From Fulvimarina sp039652615 (GTDB lineage: Bacteria > Pseudomonadota > Alphaproteobacteria > Rhizobiales > Rhizobiaceae): a stretch of 64,000 nt of DNA. A program made the position numbers and the translations under genes. The first letter of the stretch is position 1. Every line of letters begins with the position of its first letter. A model generated the notes under the pieces. The model did not search any database and had not been told where the DNA came from. It worked only from the letters and a program-made list of their open reading frames with translations. The DNA lies in assembly GCF_039652615.1 (NCBI RefSeq), contig NZ_JBDJAC010000014.1, positions 39,663 to 103,662 of the forward strand, in the 5' to 3' direction. Below, in pieces: positions 35,698-43,456 of the stretch.

Positions 35698-36603
35698 ATG
35701 GATCAGCTGCAATCCATTTGGAATGGCTTCACGTCCTTCCTGAACAACCTCTTCACGATGAACCTCGTCGGCGATCAGAGCATCTCGGACTATGTGACGC
35801 TGGACTCGATTCTCGGCATCGTCGGGGATGTCGTGCTTGCGTTCATCATCCTTATGGTCGGCCTGACGATCTCGCGCTGGGTGAGCCGAAAGATCCGCCG
35901 GAATGCGGAAAAGCGCAAAGATCTCGACAACACGCTGTTCAAGTTTCTCGGCTCGATCGCGCGTTATGTCATTCTCGGCTTCACCTTTCTCTTCATCCTG
36001 AACACTTTCGGTATCCAGACGACTTCGATCGTCGCAGCCGTCGGTGCGGCCGGCCTTGCCGTCGGGCTGGCGCTGCAGGGCGCGCTGTCCAACATGGCCG
36101 CCGGTGTGATGATCATCATCTTCCGGCCGTTCCGCGAGGGAGACTTCGTTTCGATCTCCAACGGCGAGATGGGCACGGTCAAGGAGATCTCCATCAACTA
36201 TACCGAGCTGGCGAGCATCGGAAACGTGCAGATCATCGTTCCGAATTCGGATGTGTGGGGCAATACGATCCACAACTACTCGGTCTATCCGAACCGGCAA
36301 GCCGAATGGACGTTCGGCGTCAGCTATGATGCGTCCCTCGCCAAGGCCGAGGAGGTGATCCGCAACACGCTGACCAACGACAGCCGCACCAAGGACGATG
36401 CCGACATCATGGTGAAGGTGAACAATCTCGGCGACAGCTCAGTGGATTTCCTCGTGCGGGCCTGGGTCTCGTCGGGCGACTATTTCGCCTATCAGGCGGA
36501 CATGAAGCGCGCGGTCAAGGAAGCGCTGGATGAGGCCGGCATCGAGATTCCCTATCCCCACCGCACCGTCACCATGACGAACTGGGCCGGCAACGAAAGC
36601 TGA
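35698..36603 (+). CDS. mscS: Small-conductance mechanosensitive channel
   Basis: A 301-aa MscS-type channel that opens on hypo-osmotic stress. It has three TM helices: VVLAFIILMVGLTISRWVS, YVILGFTFLFILNTFGIQ and the pore helix AAVGAAGLAVGLALQGALSN, with the Gly/Ala-rich face typical of TM3. This is followed by FRPFREGDFVSISNGEMGTV, the beta-domain start. It ends with a cytoplasmic vestibule domain (VDFLVRAWVSSGDYFAYQAD). The open frame begins at 35566, but MDQLQSIWNGF at 35698 fits the family. Confidence 0.92.
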   Translation: MDQLQSIWNGFTSFLNNLFTMNLVGDQSISDYVTLDSILGIVGDVVLAFIILMVGLTISRWVSRKIRRNAEKRKDLDNTLFKFLGSIARYVILGFTFLFILNTFGIQTTSIVAAVGAAGLAVGLALQGALSNMAAGVMIIIFRPFREGDFVSISNGEMGTVKEISINYTELASIGNVQIIVPNSDVWGNTIHNYSVYPNRQAEWTFGVSYDASLAKAEEVIRNTLTNDSRTKDDADIMVKVNNLGDSSVDFLVRAWVSSGDYFAYQADMKRAVKEALDEAGIEIPYPHRTVTMTNWAGNES

Positions 36604-36661
36604 AAGCGTTGCAGCGAGTGGTGAAGCTCGGATCGCGACGGCCGACGGCGATCTTTCTGCG

Positions 36662-37033
36662 TTACGCCGTTCCGTCGCCGCGCACCGGTTCGCAGAAGAG
36701 ATCGTAGAGTGTGCCGATCAGGCTCGTCACCTCTTCGCTCGCCAGCGAATAATAGATGGTGCGGCCTTCGCGGCGTGTTTTCACCAGTCGGTCGAAGCGC
36801 AGGCGGGCAAGCTGCTGAGAAATCGCGGCCTGGGGCATGGATAGAATGGTCTCGATCTCGCCGACCGAGCGTTCCTTCTCCGACAGGAGACACAGGATCA
36901 CCAGGCGGGTCTCGTGGGACATCGCCTTCAGGAGATCGCTCGCCTTGCGCGCCTGATCGAAGAAGGCCTTGATCTCCGCCTCGGATGCGGACGCGTCGAA
37001 TTTCGGAAGCGACAGCTTCGCAGTCTGGCTCAA
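36662..37033 (-). CDS. soxR: ArsR-family sulfur-responsive repressor (SqrR/BigR/SoxR type)
   Basis: A 123-aa winged-helix repressor of the sox cluster. The HTH runs over ERSVGEIETILSMPQAAISQ with QLARLRFDRLVKTRREGRT as the wing. Two cysteines, in RLVILCLLSEKER (Cys48) and LYDLFCEPVRG (Cys115 or near), match the pair that forms a tetrasulfide bridge on persulfide exposure in SqrR and BigR. It overlaps soxS by 4 bp (ATGA), and these two are read away from soxV. Candidate operators are listed separately. Confidence 0.9.
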   Translation of the reverse strand: MSQTAKLSLPKFDASASEAEIKAFFDQARKASDLLKAMSHETRLVILCLLSEKERSVGEIETILSMPQAAISQQLARLRFDRLVKTRREGRTIYYSLASEEVTSLIGTLYDLFCEPVRGDGTA

Positions 37034-37419
37034 CGTTCTGCCTCTTCGTCGCTCACGCCACTCACGCCATTCTCGTCCGGCAGCTTCGCCAGCATCTCGC
37101 CAAGCATGCTGTAGAAGAAATTGTCTCCGGGATAACCGCGGAGCCGGTCGATTTCCTCGCCATTATCCATGAGGACGAAGGTGGGGGTCAAACGCTCCTT
37201 GCGGATATGGGCAAGGTCTTTCGGCCAATCCTCTGTGATGTCGACGCGGCGGAGCGGGGCAATCTCGCCTTCAGCGGAGTTGGCATAGCCGGGTGCGATC
37301 TCCTCGTTGAAACGCTTGCACCATGGGCAGCCCGGCTGTTCGAGCATGAGGAGTTCGGCGGCAAGGCCTTGCGCCGGAGCGAGACCGGCGAGACAGAGGA
37401 GGAGAGCCAGCTTAATCAC
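37030..37419 (-). CDS. soxS: Thioredoxin-fold protein SoxS
   Basis: A periplasmic thioredoxin-like protein with the redox site EQPGCPWCKRF and cis-Pro in LTPTFVLMDNGEEI; it keeps Sox proteins, chiefly SoxY, in the active reduced state. The signal peptide is LALLLCLAGLAPAQGLA. The frame is open to 37464, but a GTG at 37419 is preceded by GGAAAG with a 5-base spacer and gives a compact signal peptide. The two upstream ATGs (37464, 37458) have no ribosome site and lie inside a likely operator. It is the first gene of soxS-soxR. Confidence 0.82.
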   Translation of the reverse strand: MIKLALLLCLAGLAPAQGLAAELLMLEQPGCPWCKRFNEEIAPGYANSAEGEIAPLRRVDITEDWPKDLAHIRKERLTPTFVLMDNGEEIDRLRGYPGDNFFYSMLGEMLAKLPDENGVSGVSDEEAER

Positions 37420-37450
37420 GGCGGCTTTCCGGGGTGCGTTTACAATGCAT

Positions 37451-37500
37451 CGAAACATATGCATTCTTATATAAATGACTGACGGGCTTGAAAGCGCATA
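37451..37500. promoter_or_regulatory. Candidate operator region in the soxS/soxV divergent gap
   Basis: CGAAACATATGCATTCTTAT at 37451-37470 and an ATAAATG block after it form an A/T-rich imperfect palindrome with CATATG and ATTC elements. These recur before soxX, soxC and the SoxT gene. It is likely where the ArsR-type repressor binds. Confidence 0.5.
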
Positions 37501-37559
37501 TCGCGTTTACCCCCTGAAAGAACAAGGGGCGGGACTCGTCGGCGGGGGGTCGAAGACCA

Positions 37560-38294
37560 ATGCTCGATGTGGGTTTTAGCGCAGCATTCCTTGCGGGACT
37601 ATTGTCTTTCGTCTCGCCCTGCGTCCTGCCGCTGGTGCCGCCCTATCTCGCCTATCTCGCCGGCATCAGCTTCGATCAGGTGCGCGCCAAGGGTGCCGAT
37701 CCGGCGGTCGCACGGCGGATCGTGATCGCGTCCTTCGCCTTCGTCATCGGCTTTACAACGGTTTTCGTCGCGCTTGGAGCGACCGCGAGCCTGATCGGAC
37801 AGGCCATCGCCGAATGGTTCGATACGCTCTCGGTGATCGCGGGCATTCTCATCATCGTGATGGGACTGCATTTTCTGGGCGTCTTCCGGATTTCGCTGCT
37901 TTACCGCGAAGCCCGGCTCAATATCGGCGCAAAGCCCGCCGGGCCGATCGGCGCCTATGTCATGGGGCTCGCCTTCGCCTTCGGCTGGACCCCTTGCGTC
38001 GGTCCGGTTCTGGCGGCGATCCTCTTCATCGCCGGAAGCCAAGACACGGCCCTGCGCGGTGCGGGGCTGCTTGCGACCTATTCCTTCGGCATCGGACTGC
38101 CCTTCATGCTCGCTGCGATGTTCGCGACGCGCTTTCTGGACTGGGCATCGCGGTTCCGAAAGCATATGGCGATTGTCGAGAAGGTGATGGGCGGCGCGCT
38201 GGTCTTCACCGGCATCCTGTTTGCGACCGGCCAGATGGCGACGATCTCCTACTGGCTTCTGGAGACGTTCCCGGTTTTCGCAACGATCGGTTAG
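37560..38294 (+). CDS. soxV: CcdA-type membrane protein SoxV
   Basis: A 244-aa inner-membrane protein with six TM helices that passes electrons from cytoplasmic thioredoxin to periplasmic Sox thioredoxins. It has the two family cysteines: LLSFVSPCVLPLVPPYLAYL (near residue 21) and AFAFGWTPCVGPVLAAILF (near residue 144). The sequence is of the CcdA short type. It is the first gene of the plus-strand sox unit, divergent from soxS, and followed by soxW. Confidence 0.93.
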   Translation: MLDVGFSAAFLAGLLSFVSPCVLPLVPPYLAYLAGISFDQVRAKGADPAVARRIVIASFAFVIGFTTVFVALGATASLIGQAIAEWFDTLSVIAGILIIVMGLHFLGVFRISLLYREARLNIGAKPAGPIGAYVMGLAFAFGWTPCVGPVLAAILFIAGSQDTALRGAGLLATYSFGIGLPFMLAAMFATRFLDWASRFRKHMAIVEKVMGGALVFTGILFATGQMATISYWLLETFPVFATIG

Positions 38295-38343
38295 GCTTGG
38301 CTACGATACGGCATCTAGAAACGGCCATGAGGAGGAAACGACT

Positions 38344-38928
38344 ATGCTGAAGACCCTGGTAGCCGCATGCCTCGTTGCGCTGGCGCTCGCGTCCGGCGCT
38401 CCCGCAGCCGAGTTGGGCGACGACGGCCTGCACAAGGAGGACTGGTTTTCCTTGACCTTCAAGGATGTCGCCGAGGACATCGAGACGGCGCGCGAGAACG
38501 GCAAGCGCCTCGCCATCGTCTTCGAACAGCGCGGTTGCATCTACTGCGCCAAGATGCACGAGGAGCTCCTCGCCGATCCGGCGGTCGCCGACTACATCAA
38601 GGAGCATTTCTCCGTGGTGCAGTACAACATGTTCGGCGACGAGGAGGTGACCGATCTCGACGGCGAGACGCTGAGCGAGAAAACGGCTGCGCGCAAATGG
38701 CGCGTCGTCTTTACGCCGACGATCCTGTTCATGCCGGAAGATGTGCCGGAGAACGCGAGCGTTGCCGATGCCGCCGTCGCATCAATGCCGGGCGCCTTCG
38801 GCAAGAACACGTTCCTGCACATGTTCCAGTGGGTGAACGAGAAGGGCTATGACACCGACGAACACTTCCAGAAATATCATGCGCGCAAGCTGGAGGAGAG
38901 TGGTCAGCTGGGCAGCTCGGCTGAGTGA
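38344..38928 (+). CDS. soxW: Periplasmic thioredoxin SoxW
   Basis: A 194-aa secreted thioredoxin-fold protein (signal TLVAACLVALALASGAPAAE) with redox site FEQRGCIYCAKMHEELL and a cis-Pro in RVVFTPTILFMPEDV. It is longer than classical thioredoxins because of a C-terminal helical tail (MFQWVNEKGYDTDEHFQKYH). It should take electrons from SoxV. The open frame starts upstream, but the signal peptide begins at 38344 behind GGAGGAAACGACT. Confidence 0.9.
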   Translation: MLKTLVAACLVALALASGAPAAELGDDGLHKEDWFSLTFKDVAEDIETARENGKRLAIVFEQRGCIYCAKMHEELLADPAVADYIKEHFSVVQYNMFGDEEVTDLDGETLSEKTAARKWRVVFTPTILFMPEDVPENASVADAAVASMPGAFGKNTFLHMFQWVNEKGYDTDEHFQKYHARKLEESGQLGSSAE

Positions 38929-38977
38929 GCGTCGGAGCGGCGTTTGTCCCTCTCGAAGCGGACATGGCGTCCGGGTT

Positions 38978-39004
38978 TCGAGATATATGCGAAAAATAGA
39001 ATAC
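38978..39004. promoter_or_regulatory. Candidate repressor site upstream of soxX
   Basis: Bottom strand reads ATTC-N8-GCATAT (GTATTCTATTTTTCGCATAT). This is close to the SqrR-like ATTC-N8-GAAT pattern. It lies about 90 bp before the soxX start and resembles the sites near soxS and soxT. Confidence 0.5.
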
Positions 39005-39092
39005 TTGCTTTATCGCAGCGCTTTCCGATAGGCTGACGACAAATCACGAAAAGACCGGCTTACAAGGTCGGCGACAGGGAGGAGAGGTTTTC

Positions 39093-39557
39093 ATGAAACG
39101 CTTGAGCGCGCTCGCACTCATTCTGGCGATCCCTACAATGGCTCTTGCGGCCAATGTCGCGCCGGGCGACGTCAAGTTCGACGGCATGTCCGTCAGTGAA
39201 CCGGTCGCCGACACCAAGGGCGATCCGGATGCCGGTCGCGCGGTCTTCGTCGACCGGGGGCTTGGAAACTGCCTCGCCTGTCACCAGAATTCGGAGATCG
39301 AGAACGCGCAGTTCCCCGGCAATGTCGGCCCGTCCATGGATGGTGTCGCGAGCCGCTGGGAGCCTCAACAGCTCCGCGCGATCATCGTCAACGCGAAGGA
39401 AGTTTTTGGTCCGGATACCATCATGCCGGGCTTTTACACATTGGATGTGGGCGTCGACGTCGCCGAGGATCGGAAGGGCAAGACGATCCTCTCGGCCGAG
39501 GAGGTCGAGGATGTCGTCGCCTATCTCGCAACGCTCAAACAGGAGTCAGCACAGTGA
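39093..39557 (+). CDS. soxX: Sulfur oxidation cytochrome c SoxX
   Basis: The small heme subunit of SoxAX, which attaches thiosulfate to SoxY. It has a signal peptide (LSALALILAIPTMALAAN), one heme c site LGNCLACHQ (Cys60 to His64) and the axial Met111 in PDTIMPGFYTLDV. The 154-aa length is normal for SoxX. It overlaps soxY by 4 bp and is preceded by AGGGAGGAG. It starts the structural sox genes XYZAB. Confidence 0.95.
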   Translation: MKRLSALALILAIPTMALAANVAPGDVKFDGMSVSEPVADTKGDPDAGRAVFVDRGLGNCLACHQNSEIENAQFPGNVGPSMDGVASRWEPQQLRAIIVNAKEVFGPDTIMPGFYTLDVGVDVAEDRKGKTILSAEEVEDVVAYLATLKQESAQ

Positions 39558-40012
39558 CGCAATTGACTAGACGCAAGCTCTTCACGCTCGCCGCTGGCGC
39601 CGGAACGCTCGCGGTCGCGGCCAACCTGCCGCGCACGGCTTATGCGACGCCGGAAGAGGCGGAGAAGGCAATCAGTGAGTTCACCGGCGGCAAGGAGCCG
39701 AAGTCCGGCAAGATCACTCTGACGGCCCCCGAAATCGCCGAGAACGGCAACACCGTGCCGATCTCTATCTCGGTCGACAGCGAAATGACCGACAATGATT
39801 TCGTCGAGTCCGTCACGCTTCTGGCCGAGGGCAATCCGAACCCGGAAGTCGCAACCTTCATCTTCACCCCGTTGAGCGGCCGCGCCGAGGCGACGACGCG
39901 CATCCGGCTCGCCAAGACGCAGAATGTCGTCGCGGTTGCCAAGATGAACGACGGGTCGGTCTATTCCGACAAGAAGGAAGTCAAGGTCACCATCGGCGGC
40001 TGCGGCGGCTGA
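39554..40012 (+). CDS. soxY: Sulfur carrier protein SoxY
   Basis: The carrier that holds the sulfur substrate on its C-terminal cysteine. The 152-aa protein ends in TIGGCGG, exactly the GGCGG swinging arm. A Tat-type leader (RRKLFTLAAGAGTLAVAANL) is present, so it is exported folded, as a complex with SoxZ. The start codon is GTG, overlapping the soxX stop. Confidence 0.97.
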   Translation: MTQLTRRKLFTLAAGAGTLAVAANLPRTAYATPEEAEKAISEFTGGKEPKSGKITLTAPEIAENGNTVPISISVDSEMTDNDFVESVTLLAEGNPNPEVATFIFTPLSGRAEATTRIRLAKTQNVVAVAKMNDGSVYSDKKEVKVTIGGCGG

Positions 40013-40104
40013 CCCGCCGGCGAGGTTGAAGCCCTTTCACCAAGATGCACCGCTCGCCGGTTTCATGACCGGCTCGTAGCGTCCAAATTCAGGAGATAAC
40101 CGAC

Positions 40105-40431
40105 ATGGCAGCGCCCAGACCCCGCGTCAAAGTCCCCAGTTCCGCCTCCGCCGGTGAGGTGATCACGATCAAGACGCTGATCAGCCACGACATGGAATCC
40201 GGCCAGCGCAAGGATAAGGAAGGCAACGTGATCCCGCGCGAGATCATCAACACCTTCATCTGCGAGTTCAATGGGGCCAAGGTCTTCGAATGCGAGCTCG
40301 ATCCGGCGATCTCGTCCAATCCGTATTTCGAATTCAATGCCAAGGTCCCCGAGAGCGGCACCTTCACGTTCACGTGGAAGGACGATAACGGCGAGACCTA
40401 TACGGAAGAAAAAGACATCAAGGTCGGCTGA
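40105..40431 (+). CDS. soxZ: Sulfur oxidation protein SoxZ
   Basis: A 108-aa partner of SoxY without its own signal, carried out with SoxY. It has the SoxZ blocks VKVPSSASAGEVITIKTLIS, HDMESGQRKDKEGNVIPR and the beta segment SGTFTFTWKDDNGET. It is preceded by CAGGAGATAACC, a good ribosome site. A GC-rich hairpin (40444-40462) follows and may tune downstream expression. Confidence 0.96.
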   Translation: MAAPRPRVKVPSSASAGEVITIKTLISHDMESGQRKDKEGNVIPREIINTFICEFNGAKVFECELDPAISSNPYFEFNAKVPESGTFTFTWKDDNGETYTEEKDIKVG

Positions 40432-40443
40432 GATCGATCCGAG

Positions 40444-40462
40444 GCGCCGGATCGGCCGGCGC
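40444..40462 (+). other. GC-rich hairpin between soxZ and soxA
   Basis: GCGCCGG (40444-40450) pairs with CCGGCGC (40456-40462) around a 5-base loop, 12 bp after the soxZ stop. No T-run follows, so an mRNA-processing or stability element is more likely than a terminator. Confidence 0.45.
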
Positions 40463-40592
40463 GTCTTGAGAAAACGCGGAACGCATCGGGCGATCCCGAT
40501 CGATCGTCCGATGCCGTGACCCGCACGGCACGATCAAGCTGCGTGCCGCGGGAGGCGCGGGGCACCGCGACACAAACAATCGGGAGGACGCC

Positions 40593-41459
40593 ATGAAGAA
40601 GACCGCAATCCTGTTATCCGGCGCGTTGACGCTGACCAGCCTTGCGCTGGCATCGCGCGTTCTCGCCGATCCGACGACGGACGAGCTGTCGATCGACGGT
40701 CAGAAGATCATCACAACCGCTCCGGCGCCGACCGAGCCGCCCGGCCATCCCTTCGACGAGGTGCGGTCCGGCTGGCTCTACCGCGAGGCCGATACGCGCG
40801 CGATGGAAGCCGACAGTTTCGAAAATCCGGGCATGCTCGCCGTCGAGCGCGGCGAGGAGATCTGGCATATGGAGGACGGTGAGGCGGGCAAGTCCTGCGC
40901 CTCCTGCCACGAGGATGCGTCCGAATTCCTCAAGGGTGTCGGCGCACATTATCCCAAATGGGACGAGGCGAGCGGCAAGCCGATCAATATCGAGCTCTTC
41001 ATCAACCAGCACCGGGAAGAGAAGATGGGCGCCGAGCCCTACAAGTTCGATTCCGACATGCAGAAGGATCTGACCGCCTTCATCAAGAACCAGTCGCTCG
41101 GCATCCCGGTCGAGATCGATCTGTCCGAGGGCGAGATGATGGACTGGTGGCAGCGCGGCAAGGATCGGTACTATCTGCGCACCGGCCAGCTCAACCTGTC
41201 CTGCGCCACCTGCCATGAGCAGAACAATGGCCGCTATATTCGCGCCGACCATCTCAGCCAGGGTAATACCAACGGCTTTCCGACCTATCGCCTGAAACAG
41301 GGCGCGCTGGTCTCCCTGCACAACCGCTTCCGGGGCTGTATCCGCGATACCCGCGCCGAGTTCCCGGCCGCCTTCTCCGACGACCTGATGGCGCTCGAGG
41401 TCTATACGGCCTGGCGCGGCAGCGGCCTTTCGGTCGAGACGCCGGCGGTGCGGCAGTAG
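40593..41459 (+). CDS. soxA: Diheme cytochrome c SoxA
   Basis: The catalytic subunit of SoxAX. The 288-aa protein has a signal peptide (LLSGALTLTSLALASRVLAD) and two heme c sites, CASCHEDAS (102-106) and CATCHEQNN (204-208), so it is the diheme type. The active cysteine is in NRFRGCIRDTRAEFP (Cys249), which becomes the persulfide ligand of the catalytic heme. Preceded by GGGAGGACGCC. A repeat element separates it from soxB. Confidence 0.97.
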   Translation: MKKTAILLSGALTLTSLALASRVLADPTTDELSIDGQKIITTAPAPTEPPGHPFDEVRSGWLYREADTRAMEADSFENPGMLAVERGEEIWHMEDGEAGKSCASCHEDASEFLKGVGAHYPKWDEASGKPINIELFINQHREEKMGAEPYKFDSDMQKDLTAFIKNQSLGIPVEIDLSEGEMMDWWQRGKDRYYLRTGQLNLSCATCHEQNNGRYIRADHLSQGNTNGFPTYRLKQGALVSLHNRFRGCIRDTRAEFPAAFSDDLMALEVYTAWRGSGLSVETPAVRQ

Positions 41460-41520
41460 GCCAAGTCTCTCGCCGTCAGGCGGTTGATGTCCGCCCACCG
41501 CCACCGTAACGCGCAGCCTT

Positions 41521-41650
41521 CGTCATCCTCGGGCTCCGTCCCGAGGATCGAGGATCGGTGCGTCTTGTCGTCAGTCTCTGCGAAGCGGGGCTCAGACCGA
41601 ATTCAACCAGCGAAATTACTGGATCCTCGGGACGGAGCCCGAGGATGACG
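41521..41650. repeat. Paired REP-like palindromic repeat between soxA and soxB
   Basis: A 28-bp sequence at 41521-41548 is repeated in perfect inverted orientation at 41623-41650, with 74 bases between. Each arm is itself palindromic (CCTCGGG...CCCGAGG). This matches the GTCATCCTCGGG-type repeats spread through rhizobial-type genomes. As a transcript it would form a long hairpin inside the sox operon, which may change the ratio of soxB and later genes to soxXYZA. Confidence 0.85.
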
Positions 41651-41685
41651 GCCCCCTTTTACCCCTGAAGCCAGCGAGATCCATC

Positions 41686-43380
41686 ATGTTCTCACGCCGC
41701 GAATTCCTCACCGCAACCGTCGCGCTCTCGGCGATTACCGGGGCCTCGCTCACCGGCCGCTGGTCGCGCGCTGCCGCTCAGCAGACGATGAGCGAGGACG
41801 ACCTTCTCGGGGCGCCCAGGTTCGGCAATCTGACGCTTCTTCATGTTACCGATATCCACGCGCAGCTGAAGCCGGTCTATTTCCGCGAGCCGGCGGTGAA
41901 TATCGGTGTCGGAGAAGTCGCCGGCCTGCCGCCCCATGTGACGGGGAAGGATTTTCTGAAGCTCTACGCCATCGAGCCGGGAACGCCAGAGGCCTATGCG
42001 CTGACCTCTGAAGATTTTTCCGCTCTTGCCAAACGATACGGCAAGATGGGCGGCCTCGACCGCGTCGCGACCGTCGTCAATCGGGCGCGGGCCGAGCGCG
42101 GCGACCGCAATGTTCTCCTCCTCGACGGCGGCGATACCTGGCAGGGCAGCTACACCGCCAACAAGACGGCCGGTCAGGACATGATCTCGACGATGGCGCT
42201 CCTGAGGCCTGACGCGATGACAGGCCATTGGGAGTTCACCTACGGGACGGACCGCGTGAACGAGGCCATCGAGAACCTTGGTTTTCCCTTCCTTGGTTCA
42301 AACATCTTCGACACGACGTGGGACGAGCCGGCCTTCGATGCCTGGACGATGTTCGAGCGCGGGGGCGCGAAGATTGCCGTCATAGGGCAGGCCTTTCCCT
42401 ATACGCCCATCGCCAACCCTTCATGGCTGATCCCCGACTGGTCCTTCGGCATTCGCGACGAAGAGATCGCGACCCATGTGGAAGAGGCGCGGAGCGCCGG
42501 TGCCGATCTCGTCGTCCTTCTGTCCCACAACGGGTTCGACGTCGATCGCAGCCTGGCCCGGAAGGTGGACGGGATCGACATCATTCTGACCGGCCATACC
42601 CATGACGCGCTGCCCGAGCCGGTGATGGTGGGCAAGACCATGCTGATCGCGTCAGGCTCAAACGGCAAGTTCGTCAGCCGCCTCGATCTGGACGTCTCCG
42701 GCGGTGAGCTCAAGGACTTCCGCTACCGGCTGATTCCGGTCTTTTCCGATGTCGTCGCGCCGGACCCGGAGATGGCGGCAAAGATCGACGAGGTGAGGGC
42801 GCCCTTTGCGGACGAGCTCAGCCGGGTTCTCGGCCAGACCGAGGGACTTCTCTACAGGCGCGGCAATTTCAACGGCACCTGGGACGATCTCATCCTCGAC
42901 GCCCTCATGACCGAGCGTGACGCCGAGATCGCGCTGTCGCCGGGCTTCAGATGGGGCACGTCCCTGCCGGCCGGCTCCGACATCACGGTGGAGGATCTCC
43001 ACAATGCGACGGCGATGACCTATCCGGCGGCCTATCGATCGACGATGACCGGCGAGACCCTGAAGCTGATCCTGGAGGATGTCGCCGACAATCTCTTCAA
43101 CGTCGATCCCTACTATCAGCAGGGCGGCGACATGGTGCGCGTCGGTGGCATGGGCTACGGTATTGATCCCACCAAAAAGATCGGCGAGCGCATTTCCGAC
43201 ATGACGGTTCTCAAGACCGGCGAAGCCATCGATCCGTCGCGCGAATACGTCGTTGCCGGCTGGGCTTCGGTCAACGAGGGCACGGAAGGCCCGGCGATCT
43301 GGGACGTGTGCGAGCAGTATCTTGCCGCGCATCCGACCGTCGAACCGACGGAGAACAGAAGCGTCAAAGTCACCGGCTAA
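41686..43380 (+). CDS. soxB: Thiosulfohydrolase SoxB
   Basis: Releases sulfate from the SoxY-bound substrate by hydrolysis; a dimanganese enzyme of the 5'-nucleotidase fold. The 564-aa protein has a Tat leader (SRREFLTATVALSAITG), metal ligands in LLHVTDIHAQLKP (Asp56, His58), LLLDGGDTWQG (Asp150), MTGHWEFTYG (His181), VLLSHNGFDVD and TGHTHDALPEP. The C-terminal substrate domain ends normally. The whole family pattern is intact. Confidence 0.97.
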   Translation: MFSRREFLTATVALSAITGASLTGRWSRAAAQQTMSEDDLLGAPRFGNLTLLHVTDIHAQLKPVYFREPAVNIGVGEVAGLPPHVTGKDFLKLYAIEPGTPEAYALTSEDFSALAKRYGKMGGLDRVATVVNRARAERGDRNVLLLDGGDTWQGSYTANKTAGQDMISTMALLRPDAMTGHWEFTYGTDRVNEAIENLGFPFLGSNIFDTTWDEPAFDAWTMFERGGAKIAVIGQAFPYTPIANPSWLIPDWSFGIRDEEIATHVEEARSAGADLVVLLSHNGFDVDRSLARKVDGIDIILTGHTHDALPEPVMVGKTMLIASGSNGKFVSRLDLDVSGGELKDFRYRLIPVFSDVVAPDPEMAAKIDEVRAPFADELSRVLGQTEGLLYRRGNFNGTWDDLILDALMTERDAEIALSPGFRWGTSLPAGSDITVEDLHNATAMTYPAAYRSTMTGETLKLILEDVADNLFNVDPYYQQGGDMVRVGGMGYGIDPTKKIGERISDMTVLKTGEAIDPSREYVVAGWASVNEGTEGPAIWDVCEQYLAAHPTVEPTENRSVKVTG

Positions 43381-43418
43381 CCTGCGAAAGGGCGTTTTCA
43401 AACCCCGTTTTGCCTGAT

Positions 43419-43440
43419 ACATTCAAATAAATAATTATAT
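43419..43440. promoter_or_regulatory. Candidate regulatory site upstream of soxC
   Basis: ATTCAAATAAATAATTATAT just before the soxC start reads ATTC-N8-AATT, one change from an ATTC-N8-GAAT half-site pair. It may be a repressor site or simply an A/T-rich promoter. Confidence 0.35.
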
Positions 43441-43456
43441 CTATAAGGGTGGAGCG

